64,000 bases of DNA from JAAZKI01 sp012799905 (GCA_050949415.1 JBMNFR010000002.1:1-64000); one strand, 5' to 3'; shown: positions 44,459 to 55,600, counted from the first letter of the stretch. Numbers and translations are program-made. Notes: generated by a model from the sequence alone, not told the origin.

Positions 44459-46294
44459 TTATTCTGCGGGGACGAGCCTGCGTTCCGGATGCCCGTAGAT
44501 AAAAGGAATTTTGCCTTTGGGGAAGGACAGGGAGAAGTTCTGGCTCCAAGTTACATCTGAGCGAGAGAATGCGACTTTCACGATTCCGTCGGGAAGCGCG
44601 ATGCTGTTTAAGGCGCTGCGCACGATCTCGACCGGTGCGCCGTCATTAATTGCCCTTATATGCGACTCGGTCGGCTGCATGGTGAGCAGAAGCTCCGGGT
44701 TTCCGGCGTCTTTTCCGGCGACGTAAATCGTCTGGGGATTGAAGAAATACGCCTTTGTCCGCGCATCCACCGCAAAATACGGGGTAAAGACTTCGACTCC
44801 GTACCAGGCCTGTCCTCCCACTCCACCGGCGACTGCCAGGGCATAAGTGCCGGTGTGCGGCGCCATCACGGTGAAGACATCGCGAGACCCCACGGACACG
44901 GCTTCTTCCCGGAGGACTTTCTTGTCACGGTCAAAAAGCGCATAACGCAACGCAATCGGGCGTGCATTGCCAGCTATGTGGGACAGCGCGACCTTGATTT
45001 CTTCGCCGGCCTTGGCGTAAATAAAAATAGTCTGTTGATCGCGCAGCACCAGTCTCGGGGTCGGGCCTTCGCCGGTTCCGGCCGGCAGCAATTCGGGGAC
45101 GGTTGTCTTAGAGTAATCAAGCGGGGAAACCAGCGCTTTGACCGGACGATAGGCAATGCGTTGCGGGGTTCCGATGGTGTTTTCCTTGAGGTCTGCGTAA
45201 ATAGCTTCATTGGCGGATTTAAACGCCTCCAGGTAGAGAGCGGCCTCCCTGCCTCCGGGAAGGTCATATCCCCGTCTTTTGTTGGTATTTTCGTCAAGCA
45301 TGGCGAGCGACCAGAGGGAATAGCCATCGCAATTAGCGGCGCCGTAATAGGCGCTTATAGTGATATCTTCCGGCTCATAGCTATTGGGACGCAGCCAGGG
45401 GACGAAGCGGTTGTTCTTATGTGCATCCTTGATGCGTTTCCCGTGTTCGGCGATACGGTCGGTGTAGCCTTCGCCGTTATACATATCCCAGCCATCGACA
45501 ATAGCGGGGGTTTTCTCCTTGGCCAGGGAGCGATTGAACACTTTGCTCATCCAGCCGTGGTGCGCCGGCATATATCCGAGGATCAGCGTAGGGTCAATCG
45601 CATGCAGGCTGCCGGCAAACTCCTTCACCGCCTTTTCCACTTCCTGCTCGAAAAATGCCTGATAACGCGGCAGCTCATCGCGGCTTTTCAAAAGCTTCTC
45701 ACGCTCGGAAGGCTCAGTCGCCTCCGGAAAGCCGGGATTGGCAGCGCAGAATTTCCCCCAGGTCGCATCATCGTAGCTGTATGCATGGGCAATAGTCTCA
45801 ATATCGAATTTGAGCGTGGCAAAAGGGATTTTTTCGCGTAATTTGACAAATTGATAGGCGTGCTTGAAAAGCTGTTTCCATACTTCAGGCGCGGAGAGAT
45901 TAAAGGCGGTTTCGACGATATTTCCTTGCGCATCGACAGGCGTAGGGAGCGCTGCATGCTCCTCCCAGTCCTTGCGTCGCACACCGTCATACGGAATCGG
46001 ATAAAGGTAAATCTGGAAAATCAGGCCATTTTCGTTGGCAAGCTTCGCCAGCCGCGCCACTTCATCCACATGCCCGGGCAGGTCCATGCTGCGCCGTTCA
46101 TGTTGAATTTTAACCTCAATGGAATTGAATTTATATTTGCCGAGTTCACGGATCATTTTTTCCACATGGTCGGTGTTGCTGCCCAGGAACATCCCTGAGT
46201 AGCCCGAAAGAATCCGTTTCGGAAGCTCAGCCTGAGCGGCGGCCAGCATGGTAAGTGCGCAAAGAGAACTGCTCATCGCTATAATCTTTCTCAT
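44459..46294 (-). CDS. Secreted TIM-barrel glycosidase-like protein
   Basis: This protein of about 611 residues has a Sec leader (MRKIIAMSSSLCALTMLAAA, cleavage after AQA). Residues about 25-370 look like a (beta/alpha)8 barrel: YKFNSIEVKIQHERR, GLIFQIYLYPIPY, IPFATLKFDIETIAHAY, LILGYMPAHHGWMSK, IVDGWDMYNGEGY and CDGYSLWSLAMLD are the successive strands. The acidic residues in KFDIETI and DMYNGEGY are possible catalytic pairs. The rest is beta-sandwich. It resembles DUF4015/GHL-type putative glycosidases; no firm family. The ATG at 46294 fits the signal peptide best. It lies downstream of the pseudopilin and GntR genes on the same strand, so it may be one of the regulator's targets. Confidence 0.65.
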   Translation of the reverse strand: MRKIIAMSSSLCALTMLAAAQAELPKRILSGYSGMFLGSNTDHVEKMIRELGKYKFNSIEVKIQHERRSMDLPGHVDEVARLAKLANENGLIFQIYLYPIPYDGVRRKDWEEHAALPTPVDAQGNIVETAFNLSAPEVWKQLFKHAYQFVKLREKIPFATLKFDIETIAHAYSYDDATWGKFCAANPGFPEATEPSEREKLLKSRDELPRYQAFFEQEVEKAVKEFAGSLHAIDPTLILGYMPAHHGWMSKVFNRSLAKEKTPAIVDGWDMYNGEGYTDRIAEHGKRIKDAHKNNRFVPWLRPNSYEPEDITISAYYGAANCDGYSLWSLAMLDENTNKRRGYDLPGGREAALYLEAFKSANEAIYADLKENTIGTPQRIAYRPVKALVSPLDYSKTTVPELLPAGTGEGPTPRLVLRDQQTIFIYAKAGEEIKVALSHIAGNARPIALRYALFDRDKKVLREEAVSVGSRDVFTVMAPHTGTYALAVAGGVGGQAWYGVEVFTPYFAVDARTKAYFFNPQTIYVAGKDAGNPELLLTMQPTESHIRAINDGAPVEIVRSALNSIALPDGIVKVAFSRSDVTWSQNFSLSFPKGKIPFIYGHPERRLVPAE

Positions 46295-46330
46295 CTTCAA
46301 CAAAATCCCTTTTTTGGCCTTTACTATACA

Positions 46331-46992
46331 TTACCACGTATTATTGTTCAATTCACATCTTGCGGTCGGAAAATTGCCCGGGGTGGGAGTTTCCAGCGTC
46401 ACATTGCCGGCAACCATCAAGGCATTCATCTTCTCATTATGGCGGCGAAAACGCAGCGACCAGAGGGTAACGGCAAAATCGTCCTTGCCGAATATTGATG
46501 TGCGCGAAGTCCTATCTCCCTGAAAACAATCTACTATCAACGGGCGTTCTGTCGCCCGCGCAATGTTGGTGATTTTACGATAAGTGCCAAAACGGTGTGC
46601 ATTGCTTGATGTTATGGTGTTGCGTGCATAGGTTGTATTGTTGTAGCCATAGTTGGTTTGATACTGCGGGTTGACGACATCGTCCGGAAATTGCAAAGAA
46701 GGGCAACGGAATACCGGGCCGAGACGGAATTTTGAGGTCTCGCCTGGATAGATGATGAGATTGAGATAGTTGTTCCAATAATTGTTGGAATCCTTCATCG
46801 CCGGTGGAATGTAATCGTCATTCTCATCCGCATAAAACAAAACCCCCAGCCCAAGCTGCTTCAAGTTGTTTGTGCAAAAGGCACCTCGCGCTTTTCACGG
46901 GCCTTGCTCAGCGCCGGCAAAAGCATAGCCGCTAAAATTGCGATAATCGCGATGACGACGAACAGCTCAATCAAGGTAAAGCGTGATTTCAT
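46331..46992 (-). pseudogene. DUF1559-like pseudopilin with a one-base deletion
   Basis: The start at 46992 (AGGAG eight bases upstream) encodes KSRFTLIELFVVIAIIAILA, a prepilin-type methylation helix, and then ALSKAREK. The frame then breaks: restoring one G gives KAREKARGAFCTNNLKQLGL, the family's usual continuation. The rest (YADENDDYIPPAMKD to the pseudo-H-x9-DG end RRHNEKMNALMVAGNVT) is intact. The change lies near 46897. Such proteins are abundant in Lentisphaerota next to sugar genes and are processed by the type II secretion/pilin peptidase. It could be a true pseudogene or a sequencing error. Confidence 0.85.
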
Positions 46993-47006
46993 TGGGCAGA
47001 CTCCTT

Positions 47007-48074
47007 TTACTTGGTTCGTTTTGACTCCCTTATCATCCCACGGACACGGACATTGCAAACCGCTTGCAGCGGTGTCTTGTATTCAAGCAGCTGGCGGACG
47101 GCGGCGCGCCCCATCGCCTCAAGGTCTTGTTCATAGGCGATGATATTGTCATATTCCGGAAATTCCGGAAGTTTCGGATGCGGCGCCCAGGGGCCAGCTG
47201 CAACTATAGGCGTTCGAGCCAGGCTCGGGGCATAATTGCGCAGAAAATGGCAAGCGCTAACAGCCTCGTTAAAAAACAATCCATCCGGCTGCCATTGTTT
47301 ACAGATTTCGAGGAGTTCCCGGTGGTTTCCGGAAGTGCAGACCGTTAAATCAAGACCGTTGGCTTCACAGAGGTCTTCTAATGCTTCTAAGGATTCTGCC
47401 TCATTGGGGCTTGATTCGTAAGAGTGAAAATAACTGGCGCGCAAAATTTTACGGCACTTGCGCTTAATGAGTGCGTCAAGAATCGACTTCACGCAATGTC
47501 GAAGGTCGCTACGCACGGAAATGTGCCCCGGCATCGACTCATTGATGAGCGAAACCCGGAGCGTCGGGGTCATCAGCAGGGAAACCACTTCCGGGAGCAG
47601 GCTACGGCCCAGAAAAAGGGCGAGCCCTTCATCAGCCTTGAGCCGTCGGCCAGTATTGATGAAGCCGGGAGGGTTCTCATGCACATTCACGTATTCAATG
47701 ACATGCTCCAAATTGTGTTCAGCGCATTCCTGGCTGACCCCAGCCATGATCCGTTCGCCAAAAAACGTGCCCGGACCAATGGCGTTCCGACCGCCAATGC
47801 TGATAACACGCCGCAAAGGCTTGAAGCCTTCCGGCTCAACTATCCCCGGCGCGTTGATGATGAACCGCTGACCAGACTGGGCCGAAAGCAAGCCGAGTTT
47901 GTGCAATTCACTCTGCACACGGTGCGCAGTCATCAACGAAATGTCGAACAGCTCGCATAACTCCTTCCTGGAGTACATCTGAGCACCAGGCTCAAGCTTG
48001 CCGTTGTAAATCTGCATCGCCAACTCGTCAACCGCACGGCGAAATTTACTGCGACGTTCCTGAATCTTAGCCAT
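47007..48074 (-). CDS. GntR-type repressor with LacI-like sugar sensor
   Basis: This 355-residue protein has a winged-helix GntR domain (residues 8-72; LAMQIYNGKLEPGAQMYSRK, ELCELFDISLMTAHRVQSEL). It is followed by a periplasmic-binding-type effector domain of LacI/GalR kind (residues 95-350; ISIGGRNAIGPGTFFGERIM, then PDGLFFNEAVSACHFL). Such chimeric regulators respond to sugars or their phosphates. TAGGAG precedes the ATG. The upstream 48091-48114 contains a perfect 12-bp palindrome, so autoregulation is likely. Next downstream on the same strand are the pseudopilin and the TIM-barrel glycosidase. Confidence 0.88.
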   Translation of the reverse strand: MAKIQERRSKFRRAVDELAMQIYNGKLEPGAQMYSRKELCELFDISLMTAHRVQSELHKLGLLSAQSGQRFIINAPGIVEPEGFKPLRRVISIGGRNAIGPGTFFGERIMAGVSQECAEHNLEHVIEYVNVHENPPGFINTGRRLKADEGLALFLGRSLLPEVVSLLMTPTLRVSLINESMPGHISVRSDLRHCVKSILDALIKRKCRKILRASYFHSYESSPNEAESLEALEDLCEANGLDLTVCTSGNHRELLEICKQWQPDGLFFNEAVSACHFLRNYAPSLARTPIVAAGPWAPHPKLPEFPEYDNIIAYEQDLEAMGRAAVRQLLEYKTPLQAVCNVRVRGMIRESKRTK

Positions 48075-48090
48075 AAAAAAACTCCTAATT

Positions 48091-48114
48091 AACGTGTATA
48101 ACGTGTATATACAC
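48091..48114 (-). promoter_or_regulatory. Probable GntR operator
   Basis: ACGTGTATA occurs twice in tandem (48092-48100 and 48101-48109). The second copy extends into the perfect palindrome GTGTATATACAC (48103-48114). It lies 17-40 bases upstream of the regulator start, overlapping a likely promoter. Confidence 0.55.
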
Positions 48115-48189
48115 TAAATTATACATCATATACAGGTGCATTTCAAGCCCCTTCTGAAAAAAAATCATAAAATGTGTCATCCGCTGGCT

Positions 48190-48265
48190 GTGACATGAGC
48201 GCCCTGGGTAAGGCGCTTTAGTGGACAGTGGACATGGTGGACACAGTGGACGTTGTGGACAGCGC
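48190..48265. repeat. Short GTCCA-array element
   Basis: GCGCCCTGGGTAAGGCGCTT (48199-48218) is followed by TGGACAGTGGACATGGTGGA and more TGGAC motifs up to 48265. It belongs to the same family as 1868-2057 and 62229-62400. The rest of 48115-48292 shows no gene. Confidence 0.65.
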
Positions 48266-48427
48266 ATGACTGCCGCATTAGCCCCGCTCGCCTCTCGTCT
48301 CAATCGGGGAGCGATTACGTTGTTTTCGTGTTTCCGTCTGGCAAAACCACCTTGATGTCTTACATTATCTAATTGTGATTGCACGAGATTTTTCTTCAGC
48401 CAGGTATGGTGCTTGCCAAGGTTAATA

Positions 48428-48512
<85 letters not shown>

Positions 48513-48525
48513 AGACATCAAAAGC

Positions 48526-48556
48526 AGCGGGCGGAAGTTTCCGCCCGCTTTTTTGT
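48526..48556 (+). terminator. tRNA-Leu terminator, copy 1
   Basis: GCGGGCGGAA pairs with TTCCGCCCGC around GT, followed by TTTTTT. It also serves as the end of the convergent comM fragment. Confidence 0.85.
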
Positions 48557-48587
48557 TGGCTCTTTTCTGCCAAGCTCCGCGACTCTT

Positions 48588-49290
48588 TCACCACTGCTGT
48601 CGGTCCAGCAGCCGGTAGCCGGCCGCTTCCTGAATGTGCACGACCGCGATGTGGTCGCTGCCGTCCAAATCAGCCAGGGTTCGCGACACCCGCAAAATCC
48701 GGTCATAGGCCCGTGCGCTGAGCTTCAAGTCGTTAATCACGTTCAGCATGGTCTGGCGGCAGTCGGGGGACAGCTCGCAAAAGTCGTCCATGGCTCGGCC
48801 GCTCAAATCAGCGTTGCACCGAAAGGGCGTTCCCGCAAAGCGCCGGCGCTGAATAGCGCGGGCTGCCGCCACTTTTGCCCGCATGCTGGCCGAGCCTTCT
48901 CCTTGCCGCCGACTCGTCAACAGAGTGTCGCTGATTGGGCTGACTTCGATATGCATGTCAATGCGGTCCAGCAACGGGCCGGAGATGCGTCCACGGTACA
49001 CATTGATCTGGAAGGGGTTGCATTGGCAGCGCCGCGTTCGGGAGCCGAAATATCCGCATGGGCAGGGATTCATCGCTGCGACCAGCATAACCCGGGCCGG
49101 AAACAAAAACGTGCCGGTTGCCCTTGACAAGGTCACTTCACCGCTCTCCAACGGCTGACGCAGCACTTCCAGCACATTGCGCCGGAATTCTGGCAGCTCA
49201 TCCAAAAACAGCACGCCGCAGTGCGCTAAACTCAATTCGCCGGGGCGCGGTATCGCCTGCCCGCCGACCAGACCAGCATCGCTGACCGTG
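48588..49290 (-). pseudogene. Duplicated 3' fragment of comM
   Basis: This is the last part of ComM (from SDAGLVGGQAIPRPGE to the C-terminus), copied with the duplication and lacking about 280 N-terminal residues and any start. The frame runs upstream into the second tRNA region, giving a spurious chimera up to 49592. Confidence 0.85.
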
Positions 49291-49425
49291 TCTCGTCTCA
49301 ATCGGGGAGCGATTACGTTGTTTTCGTGTTTCCGTCTGGCAAAACCACCTTGATGTCTTACATTATCTAATTGTGATTGCACGAGATTTTTCTTCAGCCA
49401 GGTATGGTGCTTGCCAAGGTTAATA

Positions 49426-49510
<85 letters not shown>

Positions 49511-49523
49511 AGACATCAAAAGC

Positions 49524-49554
49524 AGCGGGCGGAAGTTTCCGCCCGCTTTTTTGT
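49524..49554 (+). terminator. tRNA-Leu terminator, copy 2
   Basis: Identical to the terminator at 48526-48556. It lies between the tRNA and convergent comM and can act on both strands. Confidence 0.85.
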
Positions 49555-49585
49555 TGGCTCTTTTCTGCCAAGCTCCGCGACTCTT

Positions 49586-51121
49586 TCACCACTGCTGTCG
49601 GTCCAGCAGCCGGTAGCCGGCCGCTTCCTGAATGTGCACGACCGCGATGTGGTCGCTGCCGTCCAAATCAGCCAGGGTTCGCGACACCCGCAAAATCCGG
49701 TCATAGGCCCGTGCGCTGAGCTTCAAGTCGTTAATCACGTTCAGCATGGTCTGGCGGCAGTCGGGGGACAGCTCGCAAAAGTCGTCCATGGCTCGGCCGC
49801 TCAAATCAGCGTTGCACCGAAAGGGCGTTCCCGCAAAGCGCCGGCGCTGAATAGCGCGGGCTGCCGCCACTTTTGCCCGCATGCTGGCCGAGCCTTCTCC
49901 TTGCCGCCGACTCGTCAACAGAGTGTCGCTGATTGGGCTGACTTCGATATGCATGTCAATGCGGTCCAGCAACGGGCCGGAGATGCGTCCACGGTACACA
50001 TTGATCTGGAAGGGGTTGCATTGGCAGCGCCGCGTTCGGGAGCCGAAATATCCGCATGGGCAGGGATTCATCGCTGCGACCAGCATAACCCGGGCCGGAA
50101 ACAAAAACGTGCCGGTTGCCCTTGACAAGGTCACTTCACCGCTCTCCAACGGCTGACGCAGCACTTCCAGCACATTGCGCCGGAATTCTGGCAGCTCATC
50201 CAAAAACAGCACGCCGCAGTGCGCTAAACTCAATTCGCCGGGGCGCGGTATCGCCTGCCCGCCGACCAGACCAGCATCGCTGACCGTGTGATGCGGACTG
50301 CGAAACGGCCGGCGGACAATCAGACTCGTCCGCGCATCAAGAACTCCGGCGATGCTGTGGACTTTCGTCACTTCCAGGGCCTCATCAAGATCAAGCGGCG
50401 GCATAATGCTTGGTAAACGCTTGGCGAGCATAGATTTCCCAGTTCCTGGCGAGCCCAGCATCAAGAGATTATGGTTCCCGGCCGCAGCGACGGTCAGAGC
50501 TCGTTTAGCGCTTTCCTGGCCCTTGACATCAACATAGTCGGGGACGCCTTCATAGACGTCGCGGTACAGCTGCGACACGTCGACCTTGACTGGCTGAAAA
50601 TCGTCCGGCTGAATAAAATAGCGCACTGCTTCGCTGAGGCTTTTCATGCCGAACACCGGAATTCCTCCGCCTGCGGCGGCTTCGTTGGCATTGGCCTGCG
50701 GCACGAGCACGCTGCGCATTGCCTGCTCCCGGGCATGCACGGCCACTGGCAAAGCGCCCTGCGTCGGGCGAATCGTGCCGTCAAAGCCAAGTTCGCCGAT
50801 CACCATGGTCTCGGACAGGCGCTCCGCATGGAAGATGCCTTGCCCTGCCAGGATTCCCAGCGCTATCGCCAAATCGAAGGCTGAGCCGGTCTTGCGCAGC
50901 TCAGCCGGCGCCAGGTTGATCGTGGTACGGCCGGGGGGCGGTCGAAACCCGCTTTCATACAACGCTGACCACACGCGTTCACGGCTCTCCCGCACCACCG
51001 CGTCTGGCAGCCCAACCATCTGAATCGTGGTGTCCTGACCTGCACCAGTCACGTTGACCTCAACTTCAACGGTCTTGATGTCAACGCCATGAATGGCCGC
51101 ACTCCAGCTTCGTGCCAACAT
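49586..51121 (-). CDS. comM: ComM/YifB Mg-chelatase-like helicase
   Basis: This 511-residue AAA+ protein, ComM, is a branch-migration helicase in natural transformation. The N-terminal Lon-like domain is residues 1-170 (VEVNVTGAGQDTTIQMVGLP, PPPGRTTINLAPAELRKTGS). Walker A GSPGTGKSMLAKRLP is near residue 226. Then come VSDAGLVGGQAIPRPGELSL, Walker B GVLFLDELPEFRRN, and a C-terminal zinc-ribbon-like CPCGYFGSRTRRCQC. The start at 51121 has AAGGGGA upstream; the extension to 51175 is not supported. It converges on tRNA-Leu. The length is normal for the family. Confidence 0.95.
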   Translation of the reverse strand: MLARSWSAAIHGVDIKTVEVEVNVTGAGQDTTIQMVGLPDAVVRESRERVWSALYESGFRPPPGRTTINLAPAELRKTGSAFDLAIALGILAGQGIFHAERLSETMVIGELGFDGTIRPTQGALPVAVHAREQAMRSVLVPQANANEAAAGGGIPVFGMKSLSEAVRYFIQPDDFQPVKVDVSQLYRDVYEGVPDYVDVKGQESAKRALTVAAAGNHNLLMLGSPGTGKSMLAKRLPSIMPPLDLDEALEVTKVHSIAGVLDARTSLIVRRPFRSPHHTVSDAGLVGGQAIPRPGELSLAHCGVLFLDELPEFRRNVLEVLRQPLESGEVTLSRATGTFLFPARVMLVAAMNPCPCGYFGSRTRRCQCNPFQINVYRGRISGPLLDRIDMHIEVSPISDTLLTSRRQGEGSASMRAKVAAARAIQRRRFAGTPFRCNADLSGRAMDDFCELSPDCRQTMLNVINDLKLSARAYDRILRVSRTLADLDGSDHIAVVHIQEAAGYRLLDRQQW

Positions 51122-51478
51122 TTTCGCTTCCCCTTTCGTTAAGCAATGACCGGAATGCCAGGCCAAAACGCCCAAGACGGCGCCCCCGCCGCAACAAACG
51201 CGACTTCATCGCTAAAAATGAAATTCTACCTGCCAAAAATTACACTATTGCTTGCCTGATATTATATCACTTTTTCTGCATTTTGCAATTCATTTATTTT
51301 CACAAAAAATCATAATAAATCCAAGTATAAACACATTTTTCCGCGCCTATTTCCGACCGCCGCCAAGCCGCTTTATCGTCGTTCAGGGGACGACGGCACC
51401 ATACATTGTGCAAATTAGCTTTACTCGCATTGCGTCGGCATGTTCATGGTTTATTTTACTTAAATAAGGAGCGTGGCC
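51122..51478. other. Divergent spacer
   Basis: This lies between comM (minus) and the sialidase-like gene (plus) and should hold both promoters. It is AT-rich around 51240-51345. I see no repeat and no RNA gene. Confidence 0.5.
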
Positions 51479-52603
51479 GTGATAACCACCATCGAACCAC
51501 ATGTCATTCAAGAAGGCTATGACCGCAAAACCTGCTGGGTGCAGTCCCGCGCCGGCGTTTTTCCGGATGGTCAAGCTGTCCTCACCACGCAGAAGCTCCT
51601 GCTGACAGGCAGTGACATTTTTTATGGCCTGCACAGCCGCCACAGCCAAGACAGCGGTTTAAGCTGGTCGCCACTGACAGCTCAGGCCGGACTCAACCGA
51701 CGTCCTTACGGCGACGGCTTAGTCATCTGTCCCTGCGATGGCACGCCAGCCTGGCATAAAGCCAGTCAGACGATGCTGCTGACCGGCCACACAGCCGTGT
51801 ACCGCGATGACTCCCTCGCTCGCCCCTACCGTCATTTCACCTTTTACAGCACCTATGAACCAGCCAGTCGCTGCTGGGCCGAGTGGCGCACCCTCGACCT
51901 GCCAGACGCAACCGGCCTGCTGGCCAGCTGCGGCGCCGGCTGCACTCAGCGCTTTGATCTGCCTGATGGCGACATTCTCCTCCCCGTCTACGGTCCTGGC
52001 CAGCCGCCCGCCCCAGACTGCTCTGTGGTGATTCTCCGCTGCGGCTTTGACGGCAAGACCCTGACCTTCAAGGAAGCCGGCCAACCGCTCTGCCTTACCG
52101 GCGGGCGCGGCTTTGTCGAACCGTCTATCACCGCCTATGCCGGGCGTTTCTTTTTGACCCTGCGCAACGACAGCAAAGGCTACGTTGCCAGCAGCGAGGA
52201 CGGCTTGCATTATTCCACTCCCAAGCCATGGTGCTGGGAAGACGGCACGGAAATCGGCAACTACAACACGCAGCAGCACTGGCTCGTTGGCGGCGGCGAT
52301 TTGTACCTGGTCTACACCCGCCGCGGCGCTGACAACGACCACATTTTCCGGCACCGGGCGCCGCTGTTCATCGCCCAGGTCGATCCAGAGCGACTCTGCC
52401 TCCTGCGCGCCACTGAGCGCATCGCCGTCCCGGAAAAAGGCGCCCGGCTCGGCAATTTCGGCGTCACCCGAGTCTCGGATAGCGAATCCTGGGTCGTCGT
52501 CTCAGAGTGGATGCAGACCACAGCGCCTAATCATTATGACTACACCGTCTGCGAAAAATATGGCGCCAACAACAGGATTTGGCGGTCACGCATCTTGTTC
52601 TGA
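51479..52603 (+). CDS. Sialidase-superfamily beta-propeller protein
   Basis: This 374-residue protein has an Asp-box (SQDSGLSWS, about residue 60) and blades ending in FVEPSITAYAGRFFLTLRND, YVASSEDGLHYSTPK and LVGGGDLYLVYTRRGADNDH. This is the six-bladed sialidase/BNR fold. No signal peptide is seen, so it is either cytoplasmic or exported by another route. GTG at 51479 is chosen: AGGAG lies seven bases upstream. The GTG at 51473 is closer to the site. The substrate is unknown; exo-alpha-sialidase annotation is common for such proteins but not proven. It is 54 bp from the next gene. Confidence 0.7.
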   Translation: MITTIEPHVIQEGYDRKTCWVQSRAGVFPDGQAVLTTQKLLLTGSDIFYGLHSRHSQDSGLSWSPLTAQAGLNRRPYGDGLVICPCDGTPAWHKASQTMLLTGHTAVYRDDSLARPYRHFTFYSTYEPASRCWAEWRTLDLPDATGLLASCGAGCTQRFDLPDGDILLPVYGPGQPPAPDCSVVILRCGFDGKTLTFKEAGQPLCLTGGRGFVEPSITAYAGRFFLTLRNDSKGYVASSEDGLHYSTPKPWCWEDGTEIGNYNTQQHWLVGGGDLYLVYTRRGADNDHIFRHRAPLFIAQVDPERLCLLRATERIAVPEKGARLGNFGVTRVSDSESWVVVSEWMQTTAPNHYDYTVCEKYGANNRIWRSRILF

Positions 52604-52657
52604 CCAGCCATCGCCTCATCCATATCTCCGTTAACACCTCCTCTCCGGTTTTCCATT

Positions 52658-55600
52658 ATGCGTTCAATTTTTCTGTTTATCGTCACTGCCTTCCTGCTTG
52701 CCATCCCTGCCAGCATCGCACAAAACGCCTATGTCGCCACCTGCTCATTCACTGCGGCCAAGCGTCGTCCAGCCCAGGCAACCAGCGTGCTGACGATTAC
52801 AGACCGCAGTCAGACGCCGCTGGTGACGCTGAGCTTCAACGGACGGGAGCTTTCCCTTGACGACCAGAGCGTCGACCCTCCTCGTCAGATGCTGACTGCG
52901 GCCATGCAGCTGACGCCGGGCCAGCATCAGCTCCGCCTCTGGTTGTCGTCCTCGCAGACGGAAGTCGACCTGGATGGCATCCGCCTGGGGTTGGGCCCCG
53001 GCCTTGACGTCAGCGGCCGGCCCGGCATCGCCTTCCAGCCGGGAACTGGAATCACCGCCGCAGAAAAGCCGCGCTTGCAGAAAATCGCCCCAATCGCCTT
53101 CCATGATGACTTTGCCCGCGTTGAGGCGGCAGACGAAGATTCGCAATGGGAAGCCATCCAGGGCGAATTCATGGTCAACATGAGCCGCAATCCTGACAAT
53201 AGTCAAAGCGCTTTCCAGCTCTGGGCCGCAGCACCGGACGGCGAGGGCTTCGCCCTGGCCAGACATTCGCACTGGTTCTGGCAAAATCTCCGCTACGGCG
53301 TCTCGGTTCTGCCCGAAGACGAAAAAGCGGAATGGGGCATTACCTTCGGCTGGCTCGACCGGAATAATTACCACTTGTTCGCCGTCACTCAAAATCGCAA
53401 ATCAGCCCAGGCACGGCTCATTCGGGTCAGAAATGGCAATCCGCACACCCTGGCAGAAACGGTGCTCGAAAAACAACGGCAAGCCTGGATCAGGGCAGAA
53501 GTCATCGCTGTCAACGGCAGGCTCCGGGCCTATCTTGGCGGTCGGCAAATCCTGGCTGCCGAAGACAACGCATCATTTGCCGGCCGAGTCGGCCTCTACC
53601 TCAATCACACTCGACAGGCATTTTTTGACGACGTCAGCGTCGTCTCCGCCGAACCAGCCGAGCTTGACCAGCCCTTGCGCGAGCCGTTCGGGCCGTGTGA
53701 ACAACCGTGGTCGGACTTTTCCGGCAAGCGTTTTTTGACTGACCCGCACATGTCGCAATGGGCGCATCCGCGCAGTTCCTGGTCTGACGACGGCCAAGGA
53801 CTGTATTGGTTCCGGAGCAGGCTTTTCCACCACCTCGCCTTGACCTGGAAGCCGAAATCAAGCCGCCCGCTGCCGGCCACTGCCAAAATCATCCTGTTCG
53901 CATCGGAAAAGCAACCCGAGACTGGCTATTGCTTCACTTTTGCCAAAACTGCGGTCACCCTGCTGAAAAACAACCACAAAGTCGCCAGCGGGAACATTCC
54001 AGAGAAAGATTTCGGAGCTGACTGCTGCTGCCAACGCGGACGGCGCCATTGTCCTGACCGTCAATGGCAAGGATTGCCTCACCTGGCAGGACGACCAGCC
54101 GCTCCGCAAAGGCTGGCTGGCCGCTGACCTCGGCCGCACCAGCGGCCTCGCCCCACACCAGCTCCAAAAACCTGACTGGCGCGACCATATCCTGGTCACG
54201 TCAACCAATCGGCTTGACTACAGTTTTGAGCACGCTCCAACCGCCTGGATGCCGCAGGCCGGGAACTGGCAGGGCACCCACCGCTGGGCTTGTGTGCCGA
54301 AATGGTCTTTTTTCGCAGGTCGGGGACAGGCCGGCCCGGCTGAAATCCGCCACGGCAACGCCATTCTCTGGAATCTCCGCAAAATCCAGGGCGACTTTGA
54401 CCTGGAGCTGTTCGTAGCTCCGCTGGAAGGAACCCCGCAGCGAGCTCACTTCTCTTTCCCGATCACCCTCAATGTCGCCTTTGGCGCTGACGGCAAAAAC
54501 CTCGATTCCGGCTACAACCTGGTCTTTGGCACCTATGATGTGCCCTCACAACTGTTTTCCGGTCATGAGTTGCTGGCCGAAAACAGCGACCGCATCATGC
54601 CGGAACTGCGCTTGAAGGAAGCGGCATGGTACCACCGCATGACCCAAACCTGGCAGCATCTCCGCATCCAACGTCGTGACGGCCGTATCCTGGTTCATGC
54701 CGCCACTCATGGCGACCGCGCCGAGTACCAAGGCCTGCAACCGCTCTTCGACGTGCCAGCCAAAAATGGCGACCAGGCCGGCCAATTCGCAGTCTGGACT
54801 TGGGGTGACAATGGCCTCGCCATTGCCCGGGCGACGTTGTCTTTCCAGGACAGCTCCGGCCCGGCAGAACCGCCGCCCCTGCCAACGCCGAGAACACCGC
54901 AAACCGCCGCATCAGACCAGGAGCCGCGCCACTACGTGCGCTACCAAAATCCCATTCCCGGCGGCCAGTTTGCCACCATCATGCATCACCTGCCTTTTAA
55001 CATCAATGACACCGCGCTGCTGACCATGCTGTGGCGACCCGGGCCGAACACCAGGCTCAGCCTGCTGGCAACTGTCCGCGACCAATGCGCGGAATGGGTT
55101 CTCACCGGCCCACAGAAAACTCGCGACTACACCATCGCCATGCCAGCGCCGACCTCCCAGCCCCATCCCGATTTTCCGGGATGGCACACAGTCACTATCG
55201 ACTTCCATCAGCTCAAAACATTTTTCCCGGGGCCGGAGCCGCTCATCATCGAACAAATCGCTATCGGCAGCCCCTATGACAGCCTGGATGAAATTGCCGG
55301 CCTGGGAGTCAATCCGCTCGGCGCTTGGATGGACGTGGCCTTTCTCAAGCTGTCGCCGGCTCCATCTCCGCCGACTCTTCCGGCCGCGCCAGACTGGCGC
55401 CTGACCGTGCATGGACGCCCATTTCAGGACGACTTCGAAGAATCTTACGGCGAATGGCATCGCCTGGGTGGGCCGGATGGCGCTGCCCTACTCCTGGACC
55501 GGACGACGCCCGCCTCCGGCCACGCCTCGCTCCGGCTGCTCAATCAGCGCGTTGGCGGCCCGGCCGGAGCCTGGATCACCAGGACGCCCTTCCGACTGGA

